From Pieris napi (lineage: Eukaryota > Arthropoda > Insecta > Lepidoptera > Pieridae): a stretch of DNA of 64,000 nucleotides. The notes below the pieces were generated by a model. It was not told the origin of the DNA and made no database searches. It saw nothing but the letters and a program-made list of their open reading frames with translations. The stretch is taken from contig NC_062255.1 of assembly GCF_905475465.1 (NCBI RefSeq), positions 3,162,001 to 3,226,000 on the forward strand, written 5' to 3'. Made by a program: the position numbers and the translations under genes. Positions 22,034 to 36,100 of the stretch are shown piece by piece. Each line of letters opens with the position of its first letter. Position 1 is the first letter of the stretch.

Positions 22034-23556
22034 GATCATAACTAAATATTTTAATGAATACATTATACATATAATTTACATTGTCTTTTATTTGCGTTTT
22101 TAATATGACAAGACGGATCGTCTTCCAAACGATTACTGAAAACATATCTATAAATAATTATTTTTTCTTTTATGGTATCCAAACATTATATATAAAACTA
22201 AACAATATATATTCCTCTATACATAAAAACAAAGTCACCCACCTCTAAGGATTGTCTAATTTCGTTTTTAATTAATCATGGCGAATATTATGCCCACAAA
22301 AATTAATTAAATTACAGCACATTAATTGTCGGAGAGCTGTTACTAGTGATTTTATTAAATATTGTATATTTTACGAGTTATTTAAATAAAAAGCATTTGG
22401 CGTTTACTTAATTTTTTGTTCCGCGGAACACTGTATCCGTCTCATCTCACTAGAACTTCGAGCATACGTGTTTCTTTTCTCACTCTAATGAGACAAGAAT
22501 ATTATAATTACCACGCGTAAAATAAAACCATTCCTAAAAACTAAACTTAACATTTTCGCAATTATAATTTTAGTAATAAAACAGATTCCATGAAATTTCT
22601 GGTGGTGGCAGGTTTGCATACGTGGTTTGAGTCACCCCTTTGGTGTGGGGCAACTCTTGCCTCGTGGGTAATCTGGCACTCTTTAAAGCACCCTAAGTCA
22701 AATAGTTAAATGGGCCAGCAGGCACAGTTCCACGTAGTGGCGGTGCGCGCCAAAAAGTGCCTTAAAAAGCGCTCAACTGTGGTAAATGTTGAATTTCTTA
22801 TTTTGCTTCGATGACCGATGATGAAACTCAGCCGCAGGTATGACTACCAACCTCCATTAAATCACAGAAACATTGTGTAGCCGTTAGGCGACTACATATA
22901 AAACACAAAATGTCTATTATTGTTAAAAATATTAATTCGTGACTCGTGGTGCGAGATTAAGTAAAATTTGTGAAACGGGTTTGGGCTCTGCAAAACCATG
23001 GAGTGATCACGCTTTTAGTTTATGACTTGATTCACATGTGTGAACACGTCGTTGTTAACTGAATTCGCAATCTACAAGTCTGCTATTACACATTAAGATG
23101 GCATTAAAAATAAAGGATTTATTGGTATATTAGTACGGTTCCCAAGTTTTTTCTAAAAAAATATAGGAATATTGAACATCTATCTATGATTTTAAGCAAC
23201 TACAGACTATAATATGTCACAATATAAGAAACATATTTATAATTTTCACATGACAACACCTTAAACATAACATGGCTGCTTTAATTTGTTGGACGTTTGG
23301 AAATCGGTAGCATTCCGTTTTTCTTAATTTATTTAGGTTATATTGTGAATTTAGTTTTTTAACTTATAAAAAACACTATATTTCATGTAACATAATAAAC
23401 TTTGAAAGTGTAGTGTGGTGCCAGGAGTTGTGTATAATGTTCCGCATTGTTTCATGATACAAGGTAAGACTTGGTGACTGGACTAAGTTGTTATGACTAT
23501 CCTAATAATAAATATAATCAGGTAATTTCTCTAACTAGGTATCTGAAGTTATAATC
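22034..23556. other. Intergenic region and probable WDR33 5' leader
   Basis: The left part is AT-rich with no repeat I can name. Bases 22590-22870 form an unexplained GC-rich island ('gccagcaggcacagttccac'). A possible 5'-UTR intron of WDR33 runs from a GTAAGA donor at about 23465 to an acceptor just upstream of 23540. That is only a guess from splice-site shape. Confidence 0.4.
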
Positions 23557-26148
23557 ATGGATTTCGGAAACCCGCCACCGAATATGTCCATGCCGCCCCC
23601 GGGCATGGGAAATATGGGGCCTCCAATGGGTCCGCCGGGTCGTAACAATATACGCCCTAACTTTAGGCCTTTCAACACATATCAGATGCGTTTTCCACCT
23701 CAAGGTCCACTCAATATGACACAAGATGATTTCGACGGTAAACGTTTACGTAAATCTGTCATGCGTAAAACTGTAGATTATAACTCTTCTATTATTAAGG
23801 CTCTCGAATGTCGTGTTTGGCAGCGAGACTGGAGAGATAGGCATGTGTTGCAGCCCGATGCTATGTATACTCCTGACTTACTTCCCCCTCCATCTTACCC
23901 TGACAACCCTATTAATGCAGTTACCACTCGATTTGTTAAAACAGCAACAAACAAAATGAGATGTCCAATTTTTGCTGTTGCATGGACACCCGAAGGGCGT
24001 AGGTTAATAACAGGGGCTTCATCTGGTGAATTTACATTATGGAATGGATTGACATTTAACTTTGAAACTATACTACAAGCCCATGACTCTCCCGTAAGGT
24101 CTATGGTATGGTCGCATGGAGAAGGCTGGATGGTAACTGGAGACCATTCTGGCTTCATTAAGTATTGGCAAAGCAACATGAATAATGTTAAAATGTATCA
24201 GGCCCACAAAGAGGCTGTGCGAGGAATAAGTTTTAGCCCAAGTGATTCCAAAATAGTAACATGTTCTGATGATGGTACACTACGAATATTTGACTTTTAT
24301 AGATGTCAAGAAGAAAGAATCTTGCGAGGCCATGGTGCTGATGTGAAATGTGTACAATGGCACCCAACTAAAGCTCTTATTGTATCTGGAAGCAAAGATA
24401 ATCAACAACCTATAAAACTCTGGGATCCTAAGTCTGGAACAGCTCTCTGTACTCTACATGCACATAAATCAACAGTTATGGACTTAAAATGGAATGAAAA
24501 TGGGAATTGGCTTATAACAGCTTCGAGAGATCATTTACTAAAATTATTTGATATAAGAAAACTAGGCACTGAATTACAAATATTTAGAGGTCACAAAAAA
24601 GAAGCATCCAGTGTGGTTTGGCATCCAACACATGAAGGATTATTTTGTTCTGGTGGGTCTGATGGAGCTATTTTGTTTTGGAATGTTGGCACTGATAAAG
24701 AAGTTGGCTGTATCGAAGGTGCACATGAATCAATTGTGTGGACAATGGCTTGGCATCCTTTAGGTCACATATTGTGTTCGGGCTCAAATGACCACACATC
24801 AAAGTTTTGGACTAGAAATCGTCCAGGTGATCAGATGAGAGATAAATATAACTTAAATACATTACCACCAGGAGTGCAAGATGAAAGTGAAATAGAAGAA
24901 CCTGGAACGATACCTGGAATGGGACCTGAAGATACAGTGGAAATATTTTCAACTGATACAGATAAAATTATTCCTGGTTTAGATTTAGATACCACTCATA
25001 TACCAATGGAGTTTGAAAAGAAGATTAAGAAAGTCCCGTACAGTAAACCAATACCAAGAAACTTCCAGGCTCAATGGAACCATGGACCGTCAATGGATGA
25101 TTCATCTTCCGAAGCTTTGACTCAAGTGCTAGTAGAATCTGTGCCAGGGGCTGTGCCTCTACAACAGATACAACCTTCTGCTATTTTTGTATATGGAAAA
25201 CTAATACCGGTTGAACCAGGCTCCAAACTTGAACAAGCTATCTCAGAGGGTCCAATTGCATTAAAAAGGTACATAGCTACAGGAGAAATTGAAGAACTGC
25301 AAGATATGATGCCGCACTTAGAGGATGATGCAGATGACGAAAACTTTACACCTTTTGAGTATCCAAGTAATGACCCCGAGACTGAAGAAACAGAGGGTGA
25401 AACTAAGGAAAAAGAGGATTATGAGGATGAGCAGTATTATGATAATGAAATGGACACTAGCAGCCAGACCAATCAGGATAAATTTAAGAAATTTGATAAT
25501 GGCCCAGATATGGGTAAGATGGTACCCATGAACAATATGCCCCCAATGATGGGACCACCAATAAATATGGGTATGAGGCCACCTATGGGACCACCTCCTA
25601 TGCATATGAGTCCAATGCATATGCGCCCTCCTCATATGGGTGGAATGCCACCAATGGGAAACATGCCTCCAATGGGCAACATGCCACCCAGAGGGAATAT
25701 GCAACCAATGGGCAATATGCCACCCATGGGCAACATGTCAATGAACAATATGCCACCACGAACCCCTTACCAAGACAATGGTTACAGTAAAGGTCAATAT
25801 GATCAGTATAATCAGGAGAATGAGTATAATGAAGAGGAAAGTTATGACCAGGAATATGAGGAGGAGAATTACAATGAAGAAGGGGAAAATGAGGATTATA
25901 GACAGAACCAAAGGTGGGGAGGTTATAGAGGTAGGGGTATAGACAGAGGACGGGGTCAGGATAGAGGTCAAGGCAGAGGGCGAGGTATGGATAGAGGAAG
26001 GGGACAGGATAGAGGCAGAGGACGAGGGGTCAACGGCTTCAGCGGTCGCGGCATTCGCGGTAGGGGTTCGCCACGTGGTCCTAACTGGGGTCGTCGTGGT
26101 GGCTCTGTGAACCGATCCTTCCGGAGGGGCAACAAACAACCCAACTAG
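23557..26148 (+). CDS. Wdr33: WDR33, CPSF subunit binding the AAUAAA signal (intronless, 863 aa)
   Basis: WDR33 is part of the cleavage and polyadenylation specificity factor. With CPSF30 it recognises the AAUAAA hexamer of pre-mRNAs in the nucleus. A Met/Pro/Gly-rich start (1-45) is followed by the conserved KRLRKSVMRKTVDYNSSI helix and seven WD40 repeats at about 118-430 (for example 'GHKKEASSVVWHP', 'HILCSGSNDHTSKFW'). Next come an acidic segment (590-640), a repetitive MPPMGNMPP region (660-740) and an Arg-Gly-rich tail (780-863). The tail is shorter than in the 1.3-kb-residue human protein. The whole CDS is one exon, with no splice sites needed. The ATG follows an in-frame upstream stop region and starts the conserved MDFG. 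An AATAAA lies 152 bases past the stop. Confidence 0.96.
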   Translation: MDFGNPPPNMSMPPPGMGNMGPPMGPPGRNNIRPNFRPFNTYQMRFPPQGPLNMTQDDFDGKRLRKSVMRKTVDYNSSIIKALECRVWQRDWRDRHVLQPDAMYTPDLLPPPSYPDNPINAVTTRFVKTATNKMRCPIFAVAWTPEGRRLITGASSGEFTLWNGLTFNFETILQAHDSPVRSMVWSHGEGWMVTGDHSGFIKYWQSNMNNVKMYQAHKEAVRGISFSPSDSKIVTCSDDGTLRIFDFYRCQEERILRGHGADVKCVQWHPTKALIVSGSKDNQQPIKLWDPKSGTALCTLHAHKSTVMDLKWNENGNWLITASRDHLLKLFDIRKLGTELQIFRGHKKEASSVVWHPTHEGLFCSGGSDGAILFWNVGTDKEVGCIEGAHESIVWTMAWHPLGHILCSGSNDHTSKFWTRNRPGDQMRDKYNLNTLPPGVQDESEIEEPGTIPGMGPEDTVEIFSTDTDKIIPGLDLDTTHIPMEFEKKIKKVPYSKPIPRNFQAQWNHGPSMDDSSSEALTQVLVESVPGAVPLQQIQPSAIFVYGKLIPVEPGSKLEQAISEGPIALKRYIATGEIEELQDMMPHLEDDADDENFTPFEYPSNDPETEETEGETKEKEDYEDEQYYDNEMDTSSQTNQDKFKKFDNGPDMGKMVPMNNMPPMMGPPINMGMRPPMGPPPMHMSPMHMRPPHMGGMPPMGNMPPMGNMPPRGNMQPMGNMPPMGNMSMNNMPPRTPYQDNGYSKGQYDQYNQENEYNEEESYDQEYEEENYNEEGENEDYRQNQRWGGYRGRGIDRGRGQDRGQGRGRGMDRGRGQDRGRGRGVNGFSGRGIRGRGSPRGPNWGRRGGSVNRSFRRGNKQPN

Positions 26149-26299
26149 TATATATCAATTCTAAGTTCACCAGTCGAGACTTCAGATTATTAACTCCAGT
26201 GTAAGTGTAAGAGCAATAATGCGGCGAATGAATCTGAAATGAATTAATGTTGTATATAATTTTGACGGCTTCTATTTTGTTTTCAATACGCTAAGACAT

Positions 26300-26305
26300 A
26301 ATAAA
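26300..26305 (+). terminator. Probable polyadenylation signal of WDR33
   Basis: AATAAA lies 152 bases after the WDR33 stop and is followed by an A-rich stretch. It is the very motif that the encoded protein recognises. Confidence 0.6.
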
Positions 26306-27174
26306 TATTATGTAAAAAAAAATATTCTTTAGTTTTACCCTCAGGCCTCAATATCTGTTACACGGTGAGTTGAATTCTTTTCTTTGTATTCTTTCAACTG
26401 TTGATGAGATTTTCAATGTGTTTTTTATAATATCAGGTAAACTGTCTCAAAAGAAGCAGCGAACAGAAGATTGCCGACATCATCATCAGGGATTCAGGAA
26501 GAAGACTTGAGTGGAAGAAATTTCATCACATTTATAGTAAGAAACTGGAATTTTTTGATTATGTCAATAAAGATATTAAAAAAAAAACCCTATACCTTTA
26601 GATTTACAAAGAGGTTTTTGAAAAATAAAGATTACTAAAAAAGAAAACAAGAGCATCCTGTTCCTCTCTTTACCCAATAAAGTCAGTACCTTCATATTAT
26701 TGATATGTCACATTGTGTACTTTTGGTTTATGTATGTACTAAATTTTCATATAATTAAAAAAATATACAAATTTATATCATACTAATGAAATTCTTTGTA
26801 AACTGTAAACATGTTTTTCAGCCTATATTTGAAATAAAATATATTTTATTAACAATTATTTGGTAGATAATTCACGTATTTTATAAAAAATTTCGTTACG
26901 GTCAATAATTTCTTCATAATAAAAATATTACGTACTGAACTGACATCGCTTCCCAACCCATCTGCTCTTAAATCAAAATTTTGTCGCAGATATAAAATAA
27001 GCAACATATTATAAATGTAGTAATAAATTGATAGAATTTAAAGGGGTTTCATTTATCGCCCTCTACCTAAATAAAGAGAGATTGAGAAATAAAATGTAGT
27101 TTTCATTTTATATTTAATTTTTGTATTACCCACAGTTGGCTATAGTTGCCTTAACAATGTATCCATTGTTACAG
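26306..27174. other. Intergenic region between WDR33 and smo
   Basis: AT-rich. Two short segments with exon-like borders (26351-26371 and 26437-26537) have acceptor and donor sequences but no good frame, so I leave them unannotated. The smo 5' leader and promoter presumably lie at the right end. Confidence 0.4.
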
Positions 27175-30100
27175 ATGAAGGCGGTTAAGTGGCTGGCGTT
27201 TATCACTGTGTGCTCAGCAAGCCAATACGACAATGGCGGAGAAAAAAATGGCTTGACTGAAAATGAAAATTCTACTGTACGACTTGAGCCTATAGAAGGC
27301 ACGCCCAACTTCAGACTAATCAAACCAGAGAAAGCCACACAGTGGTTCCCAGAAAGAGAAATTAAACTCGACAGTTGTGTGCGCAAATCCCGGTGTGAAC
27401 CACTTAATAGAACCACCTGTCTTGGAGTCAAGTTACCATACAACAAGACAAGTGTGCGTCTAACGTTCTACGATACACAATATAAAATACAGAACCAACT
27501 AGAGTTGTATCGTGAGCTTATAAATGTACCAAAATGCTGGGCGGTCATACAGCCCCTGTTGTGTGCTACGTTGATGCCGAACTGTGAAAGGATCAATGGT
27601 CAGGATATGGTGTATCTACCCTCATATGAAATGTGCAAGATTACAATGGAGCCGTGTGCTATTTTGTACAATACCTCGTACTTTCCGTCCTTTCTTAAAT
27701 GTAATGCTACCCTGTTCCCGACGAAATGTGATAATGCTGCTCGGGAGATGAAGTTCAATACGACTGGAAAATGCCTCTCGCCCCTCATTCATACTGATAA
27801 AAATGTGCATTTTTATGAAGGTAAACTAATTTTTTTACCTTTCTGTACTTTACATTTTTTTTTAATGTACCTGAACACATGGTAACAAAGACGTCATTAC
27901 TGGTAATACCTATAACATACAAATGTATTTTTGACACCTATTTTGTCACACATCAGTATGTACCAATTGAGTTGATATTAAATTTTTTAAGAACCTTGTC
28001 TTTCATACGGTTTTAATAATAATATAATATAGTACCTGACCTGGCTTAGGTATGTGCGAATATGTATGAGATAATAGCGCAAGCGCATCATCAGTATAAA
28101 ATTTGTTGCGTAATTATGTAGGAGTCAAAGCGACGACAGGTTCTAGAATAAAATTCAAAGAGTTTACCATTTATTTTTCTTTTCCGCGGTTGTCTTTGGT
28201 ACATAGATAAAATTAATAGTATTTATATAAATAATACTTCTTTAAGGGATATACGTTTTTTACTGTAATGTGTTCGACATAGGGTCTTTCAAGAAAAGAG
28301 CATTGATTAAAACGCTTTCTGGCAGTGTGAGTGTCCATGGGCGGTGGTATTACTAAACGTCAGGTAAACCTCTTGCCCGTTTGCCGTTCTATATACAAAA
28401 ATTATCACATTATTTTCATGAAACGATGTTTGGAGTGGTGAGCTGGTGGTCGTGACTCTTAAAGTCATATTAACACCATCTATTTGGTTAGGTATCGCCG
28501 GCTGTGGTCTTCCATGCAGGGATCCCCTGTATACAGAAGATGAACACCAACAAATCCACAGGCTTGTGGCCTGGGGAGCCTCTGCGTGTCTCGCCCTGAA
28601 CCTCCTCACTGTAGCCACTTTTGTAATAGACTGGCGAAGCGCAAATAAATACCCCGCGCTAGTGATATTTTACATCAATGTTTGCTTCGCCGTTGCGTCG
28701 ATGGGGTAAGTGTATTATAATTAAAAGTTCTATTTATTCGTATTGAAAAAGAAATACAAATTATCTAATTGGATGACAAAGATTCGTATTAAGTACTTTA
28801 CCTAGTACACAGCTGTTACTGACACCGTTTATTACACTTTATAATCACTATATCACTGTAATACTTTGTAACAATATACTTAATACACTAAATTATGAAT
28901 AAATAATAAGTAATAATAACAATAAACACTTAAAAATAATTAAAATCAGTATTTTGGGAGAAGTAGTGTATTGACAGTTTGCACCAGTTTCTTTATAAGA
29001 TTATTTGATTGGCATGTTCAAATGGCTAGAAATCTGTGATGTGAGTTCTTAGTTGTGCTAATTAATTTATTCCATATATTTATAGTTCTACTAGCAGACA
29101 CGGCCAAGCGTTGCTGTGGCTAAGGTTTTTGTTACAGAATAGTATATTATTCAATGGAAACGGTAGGAGAACACCAGTCATGGGGACCACCATGCTTTTT
29201 GGTGGTAACGCCATCTGTTAGAATTATTATGACTGTCAAATAATAAACAAATAATTTGCAATAAAATAATATTGCGGGTGTAAATTAAGATGTAAGCTAT
29301 CCTATCTTTTAAGTTAGATCAGACTGTACACGGTGTGCAAATTTGATTGAAATCGGTTAAGTAGTTTAGCAGTGACGCGTAATTTATATATATTAAGATT
29401 GCATATTGTATCAGGACCTACATCTCTAATAAACCTTATTTCTATTTCCAGTTGGCTAGTACAATTTGTGGGATCCAGGGATGATATAGTCTGCTCAAAA
29501 GATGGAACAATTCGTCAGGGCGAGCCCTCAGCTCAGGAAAATCTATCTTGTGTGGTAGTTTTTGTACTGGTGAGTTAATAAAAATCATTTATTTGCCTCA
29601 ACACAACTGAAGATTTTATTTATCAAAACAGAGAGACAGTCTGATTATCTTGACAAGTTATAAACTATAGTATTTTTTTCCCTTTCGTCAGCCATGCAAA
29701 AAGGTATTAGATTTATTTTATTGGATTGGAAATTGGAGCGGAATTTGGAAAAGGATCAGATAAATTTAGTATATAAGTACATAAATGGTTACAATTTTGT
29801 ATTGTTATGAAAAATTAAACCGGCTAAAATTCTATATACATCAATATTTATATTAGATAAAAGGACAGAAATTGAAGTAGGAAAAGGAATTTTAATGGAT
29901 AAAAGTGGAAAGGTCAAAACTATAGTAATAAAATAGTAGATTCCTTGATTAGTTACAAAAGAATACTTTAGCGAATACATGACTCAAGTTCTAATGCACA
30001 GACTAAAATAGAATACATGAACAACAATCATTTTTGCCACAGATCCATAACTAATAGAACAAATGCAATGCTTTATGGATATATTAACAACAGAGAATTG

Positions 30101-33100
30101 TTTCACCTTGAAGACAATGTGTTGTAGAAAAATCTACATTATTTTAACAAAAGCTATGCTCTGTCTCTTTTTAATTTTTTAAAGTAGGTCTGGTTATACA
30201 TAGTTGCTCCCATCACTCAATGGATATTTGTTTAGTTTTTTGTAATTAGAATTTTTTCTTTGATTAGTAATTGTTTTGTTTTTTTTTGTAATGTTTGTTT
30301 TGTTTAATAATAGGTTATGATCTCAATATGTATGTCATGTTTGCCTATAAGTGCTTGTCACATTAAAAATTGTATTTTGTGTTTGTTTTTACCAATGTCT
30401 CAGTGTGCCGAGCGTTGGCAAGCTTTTTCTCAATAAAAAAATATTGGTTGTTTGTAAAGTAGGTTTACGATCGAGATGTTTACGTGATAACGTCTTATTG
30501 GTGATATAAGTTTTTGGGAAGTAAGGAATTAATGAAGATAACAATTTTTCAAATTTTAAATTACATCTATCGTTTTATTCACACTTTTGATGATAAATTT
30601 CGGGTGTAAAATGACAAGTTTACTTATTCGACTATGATATACATTTTTCTTCATACATTCACGGAATGACTGGCAGCGCTCGAGATGAGACGGGAGATCG
30701 GTCCGTCTCTCTCTCGTTATACCTGCGATCGCGCTCGTGAGGTTTTGGTGTGACACAAGTTTCTGAACATGTCACCCGACTAAAACGATTTTAAAGACGT
30801 TATCACGTCAAAAACAAAAAAAAAAAGTAGCTTAAACATAACTTGTTAGAAAGAGACAAATGCTATGGAAAATTTAACAATTGATGATTTAAATGATTTT
30901 ACTGAAAATTATTTTGATAAATGATATTTAAAATGTATTGTCTATTTCAGGTGTACTATTTCATGATGGCGGCGTGTGTTTGGTTCGTGATATTTACATA
31001 CGCGTGGCACATGAGCTTCCGGGCGTTAGGTATGTATTACTAATTAGATAATGCTTCAGTAATGACGAACAAACAGTAGAACATGTGCTTCTACATTGCC
31101 GTAACGGCCTACAGGAGATGTTAATAAAGCACAGATCGTGCCTGGAACGGTTATGCGAAAAAAATATTAAATATATAAAGGCGGCAAACAAAGCTGAAAG
31201 AGCGGGTTCGCGAGTAATAGCGCCCCGGCTCGCCCATGAATATTGTAAATAAAAAACACAACATATTCCATTCGTGTACGTTTATTCTAATTAATATAAT
31301 GTATCTTTATTTATTTAAAAGATAGAAACAGACCCTGGATACAATGGCAGGGGAGTAGAGTATTATTATTTAAAAAAATAGATGATGCTAATTTAAGCCG
31401 TCTTTAGCCGCAATATAATAAATAATTAGTTTAAGGAATTATTAAAATAAATAATCTTATATAAACTAGCTACTGATGATTTCGTATCTATTTAAATATA
31501 ATTATCGCCTTATTCTCTATGTGTTAATGATGAATGCTCAAGCTCAAAGCTACAGTTAATAAAATTGTATATAGATAACTGTCAATTGAATGACATTATT
31601 CTCTATGTGTATGTCATGTCTAAAGACATAGTGTCCTATATTTCTCTAGCGTTTTCTAACTAAAATACTCTTTCGTCTCTTTCTGACAAATTGTGTTTAT
31701 GGTGTGCTGAAAAGAGACAGAAGAGTTTAGTTAAAACTATGGTATTTTACTTTTGTGTCATGTTATTTGATAAGTGTATAATTGATTTTCAGGAAAAATC
31801 CAAGATCGAATAGACAAAAAAGCCGCCTATTTTCACTTAGTGGCCTGGTCCTTACCACTAATACTCACAATAGCAACTATGGCTATCGGTGAAGTCGACG
31901 GCAGCAGCATCACCGGAGTGTGCTTCGTGGGTTATGTTAACCATGCTATGAGAGGCGGTTTGCTGTTGGCACCTTTGTTTGTGGTTCTCACATTGGGAGG
32001 ATATTTCCTTTTGAGAGGTAAATAAGAGGTTATGCAACCAGAATATAAAAGCATTTCATGAACAATCATACGTAATAAACGACGAATAAACCTTTAAATA
32101 TTTTATTTTATTTATTTATTTTTTATTTTAAAAGGCACACTAACGACACACATACAAAAACTTACAGAGAACACATAACATAGAAAGCAAGATACATGCA
32201 TGTGCATCAATAACAAGTGTGCAAAACATTTAAAGGGAAACATTACAATAATGAAGAGAAAATAACTTAAACATTAAAAGTAAAAAACAAACTAGATTAA
32301 AAAAAATACAAACATGCAATTTACAAATATATATAAAAAAAACAATAATTTTCTACTTTGCAATTATCTCTATTGGTCACGGATCAACAGTGGCTGCAGC
32401 ATCTTACGCCTGAAGACATGGAGGCTGTCATTAAATGGATCTGCTTGGCATGTACTCAGAGCATACATTTTGCAAAAGCGAACTTTGTTCCGACTTTTTT
32501 AAGCTTAACTTTATAGTAGCTACATACCAATATTATGGATCATTTTGTTATGCTACCCCATACAGACTGTTTGCTTTACTGGAATAAAATTCTTAATACT
32601 AACTTAAATTTATACAAGAGTAACACGGAATAACCTATTCCATGATTTTAATCTCGAGTAAATCCAAAGTCGTTTCTCCACGTAATCGATAGTATAATTG
32701 CGCTAGGAATAATACGCGAATAGCAGAGGTGATCGAAAATAAAACCCGGCAAATAAATGCTGTTCTACAACCGGATAGTGTAAGAGAATACATCATGTCA
32801 ACTCGATTTTGTCGTATTATACTGTGCAAAAGTAGCTGTCAAACGTGTTAATTTTATTTGTTGTTTGTTTGAGGGAATTATCAAGTTTTTTTCGTGTGGT
32901 TTTATATTTTTTTATCTTTTTTCGTTAGCAAGTGAAAATTAGTAAGGATAAGCGTAAACGCAGTTCTAATTGGCTGTCGTCTGAAAAGGAATTTCTGTTG
33001 AGCATAGTTGCATTTCATTTTAATATTATTTTTATCTATATATATAAAAATGAAACCCGTTTTCCGTTATCACGACATAACATGAAAACGGCTTGACCGA

Positions 33101-36100
33101 TTTGACTGATTTTTTTAAAATAATATTCCTTGAAGTACGAGGATGGTTCTTACGCAGAGAAAAATAAAAAAAATTGAGTGAAAAAGTCTAAAAACAACAC
33201 TTTTCTATATTCCCATACAAAATATTCGTAATAATACTTAAAAGTCAATTTGAACTTTAATACCATATCATAAAGTTCAAATATTAGTGGAGGAGTTCCG
33301 GGAAGGTAAATTTTTATTTTTTGACATAATGTATTTGTTGTCTTATCAACTTTCTTTTTTTATCTTACTAGCTAAACCGGTGTCCCGAATAGCAGAATAA
33401 GTATTTAAAAAATATAAAGAATCGACTGTTAGGCGGTACGATGTTCGCCAGGCCAGCTAGTAGAAAATAAAAAAACTGATGGAGTGACTTTAGAATCAAA
33501 ATTAGCTAGTGGCAAATTATTGCAGACCGCAAAATCATGTTCATCATAATATTCAAATAAGTCTTTTCTTTGTTTTCTTTGGACGTCAAGGTATAATTTC
33601 CTCATCACTATCTTCAATTAAATTGTTTAAACGTTGTATTATACAGAAAGCCAAATATCAAAGGTTGTAGCGCTGCAGGTCTTTTCTTTTATAAGACTGC
33701 ATGACATAATTACTGACTCAAAAGCGTGTCTACTTTAATTCCAGGTGTAGTTTCCCTAGTAGCAGTGCGTGTGTCAAGCCGAGATGTTATATCCCCACGG
33801 GCCGCTAACAAGATTCGTCAGACCATAACTCGTTGTTCCCTAACCGCTACTTTGGTAGCCGTATTCATATGCGTCACGTTCGCATGTCATGTCTACGAGT
33901 TTAGGAATGCTGAATCGTGGAAGGAGGCTTTTAAAAGGAATATTATGTGAGTTTTTTTTTTGGCTTTTGGATAATTTTCAGCTATTATTTATTTATTTAT
34001 ACTTTATTACCTTATTCAAAAACATACACATAAAAACAAGGGTGCGTGTACTTATTTACGCGCGTAAGAAGTTATACTTCTTTGGCATTATTAAAAATAG
34101 TTTTTGATTGCATGCAAATAATTAATTACAATTAAATAATCAAAGACTGGAAAAGGAGTCTTTATAATCAATAAAGTTCAGTTTACATTTGAAAAATTAA
34201 ATAAATAAATACTTAATATTATATTTATTTTTTCTTTTCTTTTCTATTTCTATTTTCTAATATTAATTAGTATTGATTTAAATCACTTCTGATTATAATT
34301 CAGACGCACATATAAAATTCGCACTCTATAATGAAAACATGTGTTTTAAATGTAGAAACTCAAAGCATGTGGATAAATATTATAAATATAAATACACAGT
34401 GAACAGAGGCGGCGTGCGTGCTAACATGCGCCACTAACTTCATTCTGTTAATTTTGTGTCACGGTGCGCGCGCATCAAGAAGTATAACTTCAAAAATAAA
34501 AAAGCAGGTTTCAAAAGTTATAAGGCAACGGGCGGCCTTATCGCTAACAAGCGATTTCTTCCAGGCAATCCTAATGTGGAACAATGAGCTATTACTTAGA
34601 TATATTAAAAATACTTATTTCCTTTGGAAGTAATATTCCTAAAAATATTTGAATGTGCATAGTAGGTGCCTAGCCATCACCCAATTCACGGATTTAAACC
34701 TGACTATTTGAAATGTTTTTTGAATGTGTTATGATTTGTTGAATAGCTGCCGCCTCGAAGCCCTAAAAGAACCAGAAAAGGAGTGTTCGAACGGCGCTCG
34801 ACCATCGGTATCAGTTCTTCAACTGCGTCTCTTGTGTTGTTTCGCTGCTGGAGCTCTGATGGCTTCGTGGACATGGACTCCGGCTGCAGCCGCGGCCTGG
34901 AGGCGGTATATGGCCAAGTGAGTACTATAGAAATTTATTATTTGGCGACTCTGAAATGTGAAATTGCGAACTAGCTTTGAACAAACAAAGACAATTTTTA
35001 AGCATTTACGTTGCCGTACCAAATATAAATTTATGTCATTCTGAAATAATCGGAATTTAGATTTTTTTAAATTAGTTGTATATTTATTTATTTATGCTTT
35101 ATTACCTTACAAACATACACATAACAAAAATACAAAAAAAAAAAAAAAATATATATATATACAAAGAAATAACATTAAACTGGACTATACTCTACTATAA
35201 CATAGTTCCTCACTACATCACGAGCTTGGTATGTATGTTGTCAATAAATTATATTTTTATTATTAATATAGCAAATAAGCATAAATTTACTAATCAGCTT
35301 GAAATTTAGTACGTTGAGGTTCACAATCTTTCGACAGTTCACAATCTCGTGAGATAGATTAAAATCTAACGGTATTTACAATTTTACTGTGAAATATGTA
35401 TGTCGCAGCCAATTAGCTTAATTAGCCGTTGAATTAACAGCCTAGCCGTTTAACTAGCGGCTTGAAAGATTTTCAGCCGTATCGTTTAATAAACTGGCTG
35501 GCTAATGCTTAGGTCATTCGTACGATAGTACGATAGACATATATCGGGTGTTTTTTTTAGAGGTATAGAACTTTAAATTGCAATAAAACAACGATGGATT
35601 ATTGGAATGACATGATTTTTTTTTTATTCAAAAGATAATCTTGTGGCATTACATTTTAATTATAATTTCTGGCATATGAATGCCACGGCTGGCTCGGATA
35701 TAGTCCAATCTGGATGTCCAATTTTCGATGACTTTTTTCAACATTTGTGGCCGTATATCGGCAATAACACGGCGAATGTTGTCTTCCAAATGGTCAAGCG
35801 TTTGTGGCTTATCCGCATAGACCAATGACTTTACATAGCCCCACAGAAAATAATCTAGCGGTGTTAAATCACAAGATCTTGGAGGCCAATTCACGGGTCC
35901 AAAACGTGAAATTAGGCGGTCACCAAACGTGTCTTTCAATAAATCGATTGTGGCACGAGCTGTGTGAAATGTTGCGCCGTCTTGTTGAAACCACAGCTCT
36001 TGGACATCATGACTGTTCAATTCAGGAATGAAAAAGTTAGTAATCATGTCTCTATACCGATCACCATTGACTGTAACGTTCTGGCCATTATCGTTTTTGA

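Noticed and set aside
25318..26139. Long minus-strand frames opposite the WDR33 tail
   Set aside because: They are shadows of the repetitive Met/Pro and Arg/Gly codons on the plus strand.
26351..26537. Extra coding exons after the WDR33 stop
   Set aside because: Acceptor and donor words are present, but the segments contain stops and the WDR33 frame already ends with a conserved-type RGG tail and a nearby AATAAA.
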